DNA from: Stenotrophomonas sp. | GTDB taxonomy: Bacteria; Pseudomonadota; Gammaproteobacteria; Xanthomonadales; Xanthomonadaceae | DNA length: 13,504 nucleotides | NCBI GenBank assembly: GCA_003248565.1 | Contig: QFOV01000070.1 | Coordinates: 1 to 13,504, forward strand | Direction: 5' to 3' | Shown here: piece after piece, positions 1-8,030 of the stretch | How the letters are laid out: each line of letters starts with the position of its first letter | Position numbering within the stretch: position 1 is the stretch's first letter | The notes under the pieces: generated by a model | The model's input: the letters and a program-made list of their open reading frames with translations, nothing else | Told to the model about the DNA's origin: nothing | Database searches by the model: none | Made by a program: the position numbers and the translations under genes

Positions 1-762
1 CCGCAGGTGGCCAGCGTGGTGACCTATGGCTTCGACTGGGTGCCGGGGTTTGCCACCGGCCTGCAGCTGTCGGCCACCTATAACCGCACCACTTTCGACA
101 ACTACATCGGCGATCCGCTGTCCGGGCTGACCTATTCGGAGATCTTCAAGGACATCAGCAAGATGCCCGAAGGGACCTTCACCCTGGGTGAGAACGGGGT
201 GATGCTGTGGGACAACCGTGCGATCAACTTCCTTGGTCGTCGCTCGCGCAGCATCGATACCACTGCCAGCTATTACTTCGGCAATGACTGGGGTGATTGG
301 CGCATCGAACTCAACGCCGTGCGTACCTTGGAACTGACCTCGCGTTCGCTGGCGTCGATGCCGACGCTGAGCTATGCGGATAGTGAGCTGGGGCCGAGCA
401 AGTGGGCCGGTGACCTGTTCGTCGGCTGGGAAGGCAATGCGTGGTTCGCATCGTTGGGCAGCCATTACAGCGCCGCGCATCGCGTGCTGTATCCGCTGTC
501 GGCCACGGCTACCGACTACAACGATTTCAGTCCCAACGAGAACCCGCGTACACGTTCGGCGTCCTACACCACCTTCGATGCGCAGGTCGGCTATCGCAAG
601 CACCAGCGCGATGGTTGGTTGGGCGGGGTGACCGCGCGTATGGGCGTGCAGAACATGTTCGATCGCGACTATCCCTTCGTTGACAACCTGTCTGGCTTCG
701 TCTCCAACCGCGTGAACATCCGCGGCCGCGTGCTCTATCTGGACATCAAGAAAGAGTTCTGA
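1..762 (+). CDS. TonB-dependent receptor, C-terminal part (5' end outside window)
   Basis: The open frame enters at base 1 without a start and ends at TGA 760-762, so only the last 253 residues of the protein are visible. They show alternating aromatic/polar beta-strands (for example TYGFDWVPGF, TASYYFGNDW). Near the end is the GVQNMFDRDYPF motif common in the last barrel strands of TonB-dependent receptors, and the final residue is Phe, the usual outer-membrane insertion signal. The family moves siderophores, vitamins, sugars or peptides across the outer membrane using TonB energy. The plug domain is missing, so the substrate cannot be guessed. A hairpin follows the stop and a thiol-redox pair lies just downstream on the same strand. 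The GTG at base 7 is internal and not a real start. The family call is firm; the substrate is unknown. Confidence 0.9.
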   Translation, partial: PQVASVVTYGFDWVPGFATGLQLSATYNRTTFDNYIGDPLSGLTYSEIFKDISKMPEGTFTLGENGVMLWDNRAINFLGRRSRSIDTTASYYFGNDWGDWRIELNAVRTLELTSRSLASMPTLSYADSELGPSKWAGDLFVGWEGNAWFASLGSHYSAAHRVLYPLSATATDYNDFSPNENPRTRSASYTTFDAQVGYRKHQRDGWLGGVTARMGVQNMFDRDYPFVDNLSGFVSNRVNIRGRVLYLDIKKEF

Positions 763-787
763 CGCAAAGCGGTTGCTCTGTAACAAC

Positions 788-821
788 GCGGCGCGCCGAT
801 CCCTCGTCGGCGGCGCGCCGC
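788..821 (+). terminator. GC-only hairpin between receptor and TlpA gene
   Basis: An 11-bp perfect stem pairs 788-798 with 811-821 around a 12-nt loop. Each arm contains the self-complementary word CGGCGCGCCG, so the element is also a direct repeat of a palindrome. No T-run follows, so it may be a weak or factor-assisted terminator, or a stabilising intercistronic hairpin. It sits 26 bp after the receptor stop and 19 bp before the next start codon. Confidence 0.5.
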
Positions 822-840
822 ATCCATTGCAAGGAAATCC

Positions 841-2100
841 ATGAGATCCATCGCCAACACCCTGCGCGCCTGCCTGCTGGCCAGCGCGGTCGTTACTGCA
901 CTCGGCCTCACTGCATGCAGCCCATCGCAAACCCCGCCTGCCAACCCGGCCGAGGACGCCGCCGCCATGCCTGCTGGCAGCGGTGCTTACAGCATTCGCG
1001 GCACGCTGCCTGGGCTGGCCGACGGTACCGAACTCAAACTGCTGGTGCCGTCGGCAGCGACCGACCCAATGCATGTCGAGCCGGCGGCCACGGCCACCGC
1101 GCAGGGTGGCGCTTTCGTGCTCAGCGGTGAGGTGAAGCAGGCCGTACCGGCGGTGCTGATGGTGGGCAATCAGGGTTCGGTGAAACTGGTGCTGGAGCCG
1201 GGCGAGCTACGTATCGAAACCGGCGCTCTGGGCCCGGTGGCCAAGGGCGGCAGCCTGACCGAACGTGTCTACGGCTATCTGCAGGATCCGGCCTATGTGG
1301 CCGCCTACAAGGCCAACCGCGAAGCCAATCGCAAGGCCTTCGACGGCGTGGATGAGAACGACGAAGCGGCGATGAAGGCCGCGCGTGAGTCGGTTGCTGC
1401 GCCGTTCGCTGCCTTGACCAAGGTCAGGAACGACTACGACGCGGTCATCCTCGATGGTGCCGAGCCGACCCTGCTCAAGCTGTTGGTGCTGAGCGAAAAC
1501 TACGATTGGAAGCGCTACGACGTGGCCCGCCGCGCGCAAATGCTGGCCAGCTACAAGCAGGAGCTCGGCGCGCATCCCTTGATCGTGCAGATGGAGCAGG
1601 CCGCCGCCGACTACGCCAAGACCCAACAGCTGGCCGAGAAGTTCGGCCCGGGCAAGCCTTACGCCGACATCGAAGCCGTCGGCGTGGACGGCAAGGTGGT
1701 CAAGCTGTCCGAGGTGCTGGCACGCAACAAGCTGGTCCTGCTCGATTTCTGGGCCTCCTGGTGCGGGCCGTGCCGGGGCGAGTTCCCACATCTGCTGAAG
1801 GTCTACCGCGAGTTCCATGCACACGGCTTCGAAATCTACGCCGTGTCACTGGATGAAGACAAGGAAGACTGGACCAAGGCCATGCAGGAAGAGGGCGGCA
1901 GCAACGACCTGCCGTGGATCAACCTGCAGGCACCGGGCTTCGAGGACAAGGCCGCGCAGACCTATGGCGTGGTGCAGCTGCCGCAGAACTACCTGATCGC
2001 CGGTGACGGCACCATCGTCGGCGTCGGCATGCGCGAGTGGGACGTCGAGCGCGCAGTGCGTGCGCAGATCAGGAAGGTTGAAGATGCGCCTGCCCGCTGA
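841..2100 (+). CDS. TlpA-like thioredoxin-fold lipoprotein
   Basis: The 419-aa protein is predicted to be a periplasmic membrane-anchored thiol-disulfide oxidoreductase. Residues 1-25 form a lipoprotein signal with lipobox LTAC and lipidated Cys26. Residues about 48-130 resemble the DUF4369-type beta domain found before some TlpA thioredoxins. A helical linker follows (about 140-265), then an AhpC/TlpA thioredoxin domain (about 270-410) with the active site WCGPC (Cys308, Cys311) and the cis-Pro loop VQLPQNY (Pro381). An AAGGA ribosome site at 831-835 supports the start. The 3' end overlaps the next gene, a DsbD-type membrane reductase, by 17 nt, so this protein is probably its electron acceptor. 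The DUF4369 match is from memory of the fold pattern. The downstream substrate (cytochrome c, receptor or other exported protein) is unknown. Confidence 0.87.
   Translation: MRSIANTLRACLLASAVVTALGLTACSPSQTPPANPAEDAAAMPAGSGAYSIRGTLPGLADGTELKLLVPSAATDPMHVEPAATATAQGGAFVLSGEVKQAVPAVLMVGNQGSVKLVLEPGELRIETGALGPVAKGGSLTERVYGYLQDPAYVAAYKANREANRKAFDGVDENDEAAMKAARESVAAPFAALTKVRNDYDAVILDGAEPTLLKLLVLSENYDWKRYDVARRAQMLASYKQELGAHPLIVQMEQAAADYAKTQQLAEKFGPGKPYADIEAVGVDGKVVKLSEVLARNKLVLLDFWASWCGPCRGEFPHLLKVYREFHAHGFEIYAVSLDEDKEDWTKAMQEEGGSNDLPWINLQAPGFEDKAAQTYGVVQLPQNYLIAGDGTIVGVGMREWDVERAVRAQIRKVEDAPAR
2071..2077 (+). promoter_or_regulatory. Ribosome site that fixes the reductase start
   Basis: AGGAAGG lies 6 nt before ATG 2084, inside the end of the TlpA gene. 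It favours this start over an in-frame ATG 81 nt further upstream, which would add a tail with no signal-peptide character. Confidence 0.65.
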
Positions 2101-4204
2101 TGTCATCCGCCGCGTCGCGCTGAGCGCATTGCTGCTGCTCGGCGTACTACTGCCTGGCGGCGTGCTGGCGCAGGTGCAGGCCGAGCTGGTAACCGCCCAG
2201 CGCTCGGTGCAGCCGGGTCAGCCGCTGCAGCTCGCCTTGCGCATGCAGCACGATCTGCACTGGCACAGCTTCTGGAAGAACGCTGGCACCGGCCTGCCGA
2301 CCAAGCTGATGTGGGAGCTTCCACCGGGCTGGACCGCCGAGGCGATCCAGTGGCCAACGCCAATCCTGGTCCGTGACCGCGAAGGCAACATCACCGGCCA
2401 CGGTTACGAAGGCCTGTCGTACCTGCCTGTGCGGCTGATAGCACCGGCCGACCTGAAGCCCGGTAGTGCGGTCGAGTTGAAGGCACAGGCGCGCTGGCTG
2501 ATGTGCGAGACCGTGTGCATCCCGGGCAAGGCAGCTGTGAGCCTGAGCGTGCCGGTCAGTGCCGACCTGCCACAGCCTGATGTCGATGTGCAGGCGGCGT
2601 TGGCGGCATTGCCGATGCCAGGTTCCAGCGAAGGCTGGCAGCTTGCGGCGACCCGTGAGCAGGGTGACCTGACCCTGCGCGTGGCCGCACCGGCAGATAT
2701 CGCCGAATTGCATTTCTTCCCGGCTGACGAATTCGTTTCCTACAAGGTGCCGCAGACCATCGGCAATCGCGGTGCACGCGCCTTGCTGAAGCTGCCACTG
2801 GATCCCGCCGAGAGCATGCCGGCCGATGCAGCGCTGCGCGGTGTGCTGGCCTATACCGACGCGCAAGGCATCTATCGCGGTGTCAGCATCGAGCTACCGT
2901 TCGTGGCCGAGGCCGAAGCGACTGCCTTGGTCAGCACGGCCGACTTGGGTACCGCAGCAGCTTCGGGTGCAGGCAATGATGGTGCGCAGTTGTCGCTGTT
3001 GGTGCTGCTGTTTGCAGTGCTCGGCGGGCTCATCCTCAACCTGATGCCCTGCGTGTTTCCGGTACTCGGTCTGAAGGTGGTTGGCTTCATCGAGCAGGCG
3101 GGTAGTGACAGGCGCAAGGTCAGTCTGCATGCGCTGTCATTCACCGCCGGTGTGCTGCTCTCGTTCTGGGCGTTGGCCGGCATGCTGGCAGTGCTGCGTG
3201 AAAGCGGACAGCAACTGGGCTGGGGCTTCCAGCTGCAGTCGGCACCGTTCGTGTTCGTGCTGGCGGTGGTGATGCTGGCGTTCGCGATGAACCTCAGTGG
3301 CGTGTTCGAGGTTGGCATGCGTGCCACCAGCGTCGGCTCCGGCCTGCAGTCGCGCAGTGGCGTGGCCGGCAGCTTCTTCAGCGGCATGCTCGCCACCGTG
3401 GTGGCAACGCCATGCAGTGCACCGTTCCTGGCACCGGCATTGGGCGCAGCGTTGGCCCTGCCGACTGCACAGTCGTTCCTGGTTTTCACTGCCATCGCGC
3501 TGGGGCTGGCGCTTCCGTACCTGCTGCTGTCGGTATTCCCGTCTCTGGTCAAACTGTTGCCGCGCCCGGGCGCGTGGATGGAAGCCTTCAAGCAGCTGAT
3601 GGCCTTCCCGCTGTATGCCACCGTCGGCTACCTGCTGTGGGTGCTGGCCGGGCAGTTGCACGAGGCTGCCCTGCTCAATGCCTTGCTGGCGCTGTCATTG
3701 CTGGGCTTCGGTCTGTGGCTGTATGGCCGTGGCACCCGTCCCGGTGCACGCGGTGGCCGCGCCAGATTCTGTGTGGTTGCCGGCGTGCTGGTGCTGGCAG
3801 GAGCGGTGCTGTTCGGTTGGCCGCGTGCTCCAGCGCCGGAAGCCCTGCAATGGGAGGCCTGGAGCAGCGAACGTGTGCAGCAGCTGCAGGCCGAGGGCCG
3901 CCCGATCTACGTCGACTTCACCGCACGCTGGTGTGCCACCTGCCAGGTCAACAAGAAGGTGGTGTTCGCCGCAGCGCGGGTGAACGACTACTTCCGCGAC
4001 AACGAAGTGGTCGCGCTGAAGGCCGATTGGACCAACGCCGACCCACTGATCACCGCCGAGCTGGAACGTTGGAACCGCAGCGCGGTGCCGTTCAACCTGG
4101 CCTATCCGGCCGGTGGTGGCCCACCGCGCGAACTGCCCGAGGTACTCACGCCGGAGATCGTGCTCTCCGCGCTGGACAACGCTACCCCACCAGGACGGGA
4201 TTGA
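2084..4204 (+). CDS. ScsB/DsbD-type transmembrane thiol:disulfide reductase
   Basis: This 706-aa inner-membrane protein passes electrons from cytoplasmic thioredoxin to periplasmic thiol proteins. All three redox modules are visible. Residues 1-29 are a Sec signal ending VLA. The N-terminal periplasmic domain (about 30-290) carries the pair Cys141-Cys145 (CETVCIPG). A membrane domain of about eight helices (about 303-578) has Cys323 in MPCVFP and Cys444 in ATPCSAP. The C-terminal thioredoxin domain (about 585-700) has WCATC (Cys617, Cys620) and the cis-Pro motif SAVPF. The large N-domain and CX3C pair fit the ScsB-like branch better than the 565-aa E. coli DsbD, so no symbol is assigned. The start at 2084 gives a clean signal peptide and a good ribosome site. 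It overlaps the TlpA lipoprotein gene, its likely partner. Confidence 0.9.
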   Translation: MRLPADVIRRVALSALLLLGVLLPGGVLAQVQAELVTAQRSVQPGQPLQLALRMQHDLHWHSFWKNAGTGLPTKLMWELPPGWTAEAIQWPTPILVRDREGNITGHGYEGLSYLPVRLIAPADLKPGSAVELKAQARWLMCETVCIPGKAAVSLSVPVSADLPQPDVDVQAALAALPMPGSSEGWQLAATREQGDLTLRVAAPADIAELHFFPADEFVSYKVPQTIGNRGARALLKLPLDPAESMPADAALRGVLAYTDAQGIYRGVSIELPFVAEAEATALVSTADLGTAAASGAGNDGAQLSLLVLLFAVLGGLILNLMPCVFPVLGLKVVGFIEQAGSDRRKVSLHALSFTAGVLLSFWALAGMLAVLRESGQQLGWGFQLQSAPFVFVLAVVMLAFAMNLSGVFEVGMRATSVGSGLQSRSGVAGSFFSGMLATVVATPCSAPFLAPALGAALALPTAQSFLVFTAIALGLALPYLLLSVFPSLVKLLPRPGAWMEAFKQLMAFPLYATVGYLLWVLAGQLHEAALLNALLALSLLGFGLWLYGRGTRPGARGGRARFCVVAGVLVLAGAVLFGWPRAPAPEALQWEAWSSERVQQLQAEGRPIYVDFTARWCATCQVNKKVVFAAARVNDYFRDNEVVALKADWTNADPLITAELERWNRSAVPFNLAYPAGGGPPRELPEVLTPEIVLSALDNATPPGRD

Positions 4205-4259
4205 ACTCCCGCCCCGACTTTCCCCGCGCCTCCGGGCGCATCTAGAGAGAACGCAACGC

Positions 4260-5618
4260 ATGATTTCGCAACGCCTGTTGTGCGCCGGTCTTGCGCTGGG
4301 CTTGATGGCAGCTGCTGCTGCCTCGGCCGAGCCGGTCAAGGTCAATGGCTTCACCTACGTAAAATCCGCCGATGGCATCGACGAGTACCGGCTCGACGCC
4401 AATGGTTTGAGCGTCCTGCTGCTGCCCAACCATGCCGCGCCGGTGGTGACCTTCCAGATGACCTACCGGGTCGGTTCACGCAACGAGGTGACCGGTACCA
4501 CCGGCGGCACCCACCTGCTCGAGCACCTGATGTTCATGGGCAGCACCAACTTCGACGGCGAGAACAACGTCGATACCTACCTGGACCGCGTCGGCGCCGG
4601 CTTCAATGCCACCACCTCGCTGGACCGCACCAACTACTACGCGACGCTGCCGCCGGCCGCGCTGGATGGTTACATCGCCATCGAAGCCGACCGCATGCGC
4701 GGTCTGCTGCTGCGCGAGAAGGATCGCCAGAGCGAAATGACCGTAGTGCGCAACGAGTACGAGCGCAACGAAAACAATCCCAACGGCGCCTTGATGAAGC
4801 TGATGTGGGCGACCGCCTTCAGCGCGCATCCGTACCACCATCCGGTGATCGGCTGGCGCAGCGATATCGAGAATGTGTCCATCGAGAAGCTGCGTGCGTT
4901 CTACGACACCTTCTACTGGCCGAACAACGCCACCGTCACCGTGGTCGGCGATATCGACAGCGCCAAGGTGCTGGCCAGCATCGGCGACAAGTTCGGCAAG
5001 GTGCCGCGCTCGCCGCATGCCATTCCCGAGGTCTACACCACCGAGCCGGAGCAGCAGGGCGAGCGTCGGGTGACGCTGCGTCGTGGCGGCGAAACCGGCA
5101 CGGTGATGATGGCGTACAAGGCCCCGGCTGGCCTGGACAAGGACATTCCGGCATTGAACGTGTTGGAGCTGGTGTTGCAGGGCGGCCGCAGCGCCCGCCT
5201 GCAGCGCGCATTGGTGGACACCAGCAAGGCGGTGGCGGTATCGGGCGGCATGTACCAGCAGCGCGATCCCAGCCTGTTCATGCTGAGCGTGGCGCTGGCC
5301 CCGGACAGCAAGCACGAAGAGATCGAGAAGATCGTCCGCGACGAGATCGCCAAGGTGGCCCGCGACGGCGTCAGCGTCGAGGAGATCAAACGCGTGCTTG
5401 GTCCGTACCGTGCCGAGGAAGCCTACCGTCGCGATGGCACCGACCAGGCCGCCGATGCGCTCAACGAGTTCATCGCGATGGGCGATTGGACCCTGTATTC
5501 CAGCGCCCTGAAGGATCTTGAGAAGGTCACCCCGGCCGACGTGCAGCGCGTCGCCGGCACGTATTTCACCGCAGAGCAGAGCACGGTTGGCTGGTTCGTG
5601 CCGGAGAGCAGCAAGTGA
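4260..5618 (+). CDS. Exported M16 zinc metallopeptidase, catalytic subunit
   Basis: The 452-aa protein has a Sec signal (cleavage after ASA, residue 23) and an intact inverted zinc-binding motif. HLLEH is at His85, Glu88 and His89, followed exactly 76 residues later by Glu166 in NEYER, the classical HXXEHX76E signature of the pitrilysin/processing-peptidase family. The length fits M16B proteins, which work as two-chain clamps around short peptides. It likely acts in the periplasm. ATG 4260 was chosen because it gives the signal peptide and follows a GAGAGA ribosome site at 4245-4250; an in-frame ATG at 4113 lies inside the upstream gene. The 55-nt gap after the reductase holds a small 5-bp GCGCC/GGCGC hairpin (4226-4239). 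Its stop overlaps the start of a zinc-less partner, so a heterodimer is expected. Substrate unknown. Confidence 0.9.
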   Translation: MISQRLLCAGLALGLMAAAAASAEPVKVNGFTYVKSADGIDEYRLDANGLSVLLLPNHAAPVVTFQMTYRVGSRNEVTGTTGGTHLLEHLMFMGSTNFDGENNVDTYLDRVGAGFNATTSLDRTNYYATLPPAALDGYIAIEADRMRGLLLREKDRQSEMTVVRNEYERNENNPNGALMKLMWATAFSAHPYHHPVIGWRSDIENVSIEKLRAFYDTFYWPNNATVTVVGDIDSAKVLASIGDKFGKVPRSPHAIPEVYTTEPEQQGERRVTLRRGGETGTVMMAYKAPAGLDKDIPALNVLELVLQGGRSARLQRALVDTSKAVAVSGGMYQQRDPSLFMLSVALAPDSKHEEIEKIVRDEIAKVARDGVSVEEIKRVLGPYRAEEAYRRDGTDQAADALNEFIAMGDWTLYSSALKDLEKVTPADVQRVAGTYFTAEQSTVGWFVPESSK

Positions 5619-6958
5619 ACAACGCAAAACGCATTCGACTGATTCCGTTGGCACTGGCCGCACTGTCCAGCTTTGCCGCATTCGCCGCACAGGCCGGCGA
5701 CGCCGACACCGCCGTGCACGCCAAGGCCGCCGGCATCGACCTGATCGTTTACCCGATGGGGGTCAAGGACGTGGTCACCTTCACCGGCTCGATGCCGCTG
5801 GGTGACGCCTTACTCGCCGCCAAGGGCGACAACCCGGCGGTGCCGACGCTGACCGCGATGCTGCTGGAAGCCGGCACCACCCGCCGCGACAAGTTCGCCA
5901 TCTCCGATACGCTCGACGGCATCGGTGCACAGCTGTCCTTCAGCCCCAGCGCCGCGCGCATCGGCATCTACGGCAAGAGCCTGAAGCAGGATCTGCCGAC
6001 CGTGCTCGACCTGCTCGCAGAGCAGCTGCGTGAGCCGGCCTTCACCGCCGATGAACTGGCCAAGGCCAAGGTGCAGCTGGAAGCGGCATTGCGCCAAGCC
6101 AGCGACAATCCGGGCACGATGGCGCGTGAGACGATGATGCTCAGCATCTTCCCCGCCGGCAGCATCAACGCACCGGTCCCGCGCGAAGCCATGCTCAAGG
6201 CCGTGCCGCAGGTAACGCTGGAGCAGATCAAGGCCTTCCACGCCAAGTACTACGGCCCGGCGCACATGACCCTGGTGTTTGCCGGTGACGTCGATGCCAA
6301 GGCGATCGAGACCGCGGTTGCGCACGGCTTCAACGGCTGGAGTGGCGGCGTGGATTATCTACGCGACGCACCGGCACGGCTACCGGCCAAGGCTGCCGAG
6401 CACAGCATCGCGATGAAGGACAAGGCCAGCGTCAGCGTGTTCCTGGGCCAGGCCACCGGCCTGCGCTACACCGATGCCGACTACCTGCCGATGACGGTAG
6501 GTGTGGACGTGTTGGGTTCTGGCTTCACCGGCCGGCTGATGGCAGCGGTGCGGGCGAAGGAAGGCCTGACCTACGGCATCGGCGGCAACCTGTTGGGCAG
6601 CGACTACATGGACGGCGGCCTGGGCATCAGCACCACCTTTGCACCGGAGCTGATGGACAAGGGCATCGCCAGCACCCGCCGCGAACTGCAGCGCTGGTGG
6701 AAGGACGGCATCACTGCCGACGAGCTGGAGGCACGCAAGCAGGCGATGGTCGGCAGCTACCAGGTCGGCCTGGGCAACACCGACGGCATGTCGGCGGCGA
6801 TCATCGGCACGGTTGAGCGCGGTGTGGGCCTGGCCTGGCTGGACAACTACCCGCAGGCGATCCAGTCGGTGACGCTGGAGCAGGTCAACGGCGTGATCCG
6901 CAAGTACGTGGACCCGCAGAAGATGGTGCTGGTCAAGGCCGGTACCTTCAGCAAGTAA
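5615..6958 (+). CDS. Exported M16 peptidase-like protein, non-catalytic subunit
   Basis: The 447-aa protein starts at GTG 5615, overlapping the TGA of the catalytic subunit (GTGA), with GGAGAG at 5603-5608 as ribosome site; this implies translational coupling. A Sec signal ends at AQA (residue 27). The region aligned with the zinc motif reads LTAMLLEAGT (residues 79-88), so both His ligands are absent and it should not be active alone. The later segment TGRLMAAVRAKEGLTYG (about 306-321) keeps the Arg and Tyr residues typical of the non-catalytic M16 half, which help hold substrate. Pairs like this are known in mitochondrial processing peptidase and in bacterial two-gene M16B enzymes. A strong terminator follows. 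The family and partner calls are firm; the substrate is not known. Confidence 0.9.
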   Translation: MNNAKRIRLIPLALAALSSFAAFAAQAGDADTAVHAKAAGIDLIVYPMGVKDVVTFTGSMPLGDALLAAKGDNPAVPTLTAMLLEAGTTRRDKFAISDTLDGIGAQLSFSPSAARIGIYGKSLKQDLPTVLDLLAEQLREPAFTADELAKAKVQLEAALRQASDNPGTMARETMMLSIFPAGSINAPVPREAMLKAVPQVTLEQIKAFHAKYYGPAHMTLVFAGDVDAKAIETAVAHGFNGWSGGVDYLRDAPARLPAKAAEHSIAMKDKASVSVFLGQATGLRYTDADYLPMTVGVDVLGSGFTGRLMAAVRAKEGLTYGIGGNLLGSDYMDGGLGISTTFAPELMDKGIASTRRELQRWWKDGITADELEARKQAMVGSYQVGLGNTDGMSAAIIGTVERGVGLAWLDNYPQAIQSVTLEQVNGVIRKYVDPQKMVLVKAGTFSK

Positions 6959-6985
6959 GTCGATCTCTGCCAAGTGGTTCGACAC

Positions 6986-7017
6986 CAACAAACGCCGGCT
7001 TATGCCGGCGTTTGTTG
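6986..7017. terminator. Bidirectional hairpin terminator
   Basis: A perfect 14-bp stem pairs 6986-6999 with 7004-7017 around the TTAT loop. The arm runs CAACAAACGCCGGC, so a T-rich stretch (TTTGTTG) follows the GC core on the plus strand and the complementary T-rich stretch follows it on the minus strand. It lies 27 bp after the M16 pair and between convergent genes, so it can stop transcription from both sides. Confidence 0.85.
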
Positions 7018-7040
7018 TTCATTACGATGCAACCTGTGTT

Positions 7041-7073
7041 CCCGTAGCCCGGGTAAGCGAAGCGCACCCGGGG
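7041..7073. repeat. REP-like intergenic palindrome
   Basis: The segment GTAGCCCGGGTAAGCGAAGC and its continuation form a hairpin: CCCGGGT (7048-7054) pairs with ACCCGGG (7066-7072), with an inner GCG/CGC pair and a two-base AA bulge. From memory, this wording (GTAGCCCGG-TAAGCG-AGCGCA-CCGGG) recurs between genes in Stenotrophomonas, Xanthomonas and other gamma-proteobacteria. Only one copy is visible here, so repeat status rests on that recognition. Confidence 0.6.
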
Positions 7074-7148
7074 AAGCTATCGGAAATGAGCTCGCTGCCG
7101 CGCCCAGCGGACGCGGGCAACCGCTGATCTGCACGGCGCATTGTTGAT

Positions 7149-7676
7149 TCAAGCACGCACGCTATTGGAAATGATCTCCACCCAATAACCGTCCGGGTCC
7201 TTGATGAAGGCCAGGCTCTTCATGCGGCCATCGCTCAGGCGCTTCTGGAACGGCACGCCCAGCTCCTCGAAACGGGCACAGGCCGCTTCCAGTTCCGGCA
7301 CCGACACGCAGATGTGGCCGAAGCCGCGCGGGTCGCTGTTGCCGTCGTGGTAGACCGGGCCTTCCTGGTTCTCGGTGCCGTGGTTGTGGGTGAGTTCCAG
7401 CACGCCGGGAATGCCGGCCATCCACAGGCGGCGCTCGGCATCGTCCTGCGGCACCTGCACGCCGGCCGGCACATAGGCCAGGAAGTACAGGCTGAACTGG
7501 GCTTCGGCGAAATCACGCTGGTCGATCAACTGGAAGCCGAGCACGCGCGTGTAGAAATCCAGCGAGGCGCGGATGTCCTTGACCCGCAGCATGGTGTGGT
7601 TGAACACGAAGCCGTTGGTTTCGGCCGGTACCTGGGCGGCGACGCCGGGCTGTTGAGCAAGGGTTTGAAGGCTCAT
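7149..7676 (-). CDS. gloA: Lactoylglutathione lyase (glyoxalase I)
   Basis: The 175-aa cytosolic enzyme converts the methylglyoxal-glutathione hemithioacetal to S-lactoylglutathione, the first step of methylglyoxal detoxification. It closely resembles the long eukaryote-like form, with motifs TMLRVKD, SLDFYTRVLG, LELTHN, YHDGNSDPRGFGHI and KDPDGYWVEI. By alignment with human GLO1 the metal ligands are His27, Glu94, His121 and Glu167. The first is His where the human enzyme has Gln, as in the E. coli enzyme. The loop before LELTHN is long, as in zinc-type enzymes. ATG at 7676 was chosen over an upstream ATG because AGGA (plus-strand TCCT, 7685-7688) lies 8 nt before it and the family starts near here. 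It is a single gene convergent with the M16 pair, with no visible link to its neighbours. Confidence 0.95.
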   Translation of the reverse strand: MSLQTLAQQPGVAAQVPAETNGFVFNHTMLRVKDIRASLDFYTRVLGFQLIDQRDFAEAQFSLYFLAYVPAGVQVPQDDAERRLWMAGIPGVLELTHNHGTENQEGPVYHDGNSDPRGFGHICVSVPELEAACARFEELGVPFQKRLSDGRMKSLAFIKDPDGYWVEIISNSVRA

Positions 7677-7739
7677 GAAATCTGTCCTGTTGCGATGAAT
7701 GGGGGAGGGCGCGCGTGTAGCTGCAGCAGCGCAATGCTC

Positions 7740-7755
7740 ATGCAAAAAGTTGCAT
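7740..7755. promoter_or_regulatory. Short inverted repeat upstream of gloA
   Basis: ATGCAA (7740-7745) and TTGCAT (7750-7755) form a perfect 6-bp dyad with a 4-nt spacer, about 64 bp upstream of the gloA start on the minus strand. It could be a regulator site, but a dyad this short can arise by chance and I know of no matching regulator. Confidence 0.25.
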
Positions 7756-8000
7756 TTGAAATCGCCACCCCTGCTTGCATGCGTCGATACAAAAAATCAT
7801 CAACGGCATACCTTCAGTGGCTAGGCGGCTGCGCGCGCGCTGGCTATGCTGCGTCGCAGGATAGTCGTTGTTCCCCTCGTTTTGATGAAGCGCGCATGCA
7901 TTGCCTGATGTGCGCTGGGAAGTGACGCTGGCGCAAGGGCTGCGCGGATTGTTGGCAGGGGATGCCGCCACGGACGGAGCCACGACGTGAGCAACGGCGG

Positions 8001-8030
8001 TTGACAAGGTTTCGCTGCTCGCGTTATTCA
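8001..8030 (+). promoter_or_regulatory. Putative sigma-70 promoter of the CopL-like/receptor operon
   Basis: A perfect -35 hexamer TTGACA (8001-8006) is followed after 18 nt by TATTCA (8025-8030), a poor -10. It lies 40 nt before the CopL-like start and just touches the inverted repeat at 8022-8052, which would place a repressor over the start of transcription. The weak -10 keeps confidence low. Confidence 0.4.

Noticed and set aside
4476..5690. 404-residue minus-strand open frame across the M16 genes
   Set aside because: It is antisense to a gene with an exact HXXEHX76E motif; the product shows no recognisable fold or motif.
7831..7840. GCGCGCGCGC tract as a phase-variable repeat
   Set aside because: Five dinucleotide units in GC-rich DNA, outside any gene and not within a promoter core; too short to claim variation.
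7314..7925. 203-residue plus-strand open frame over gloA
   Set aside because: It is antisense to well-conserved glyoxalase I motifs and low in protein-like character.
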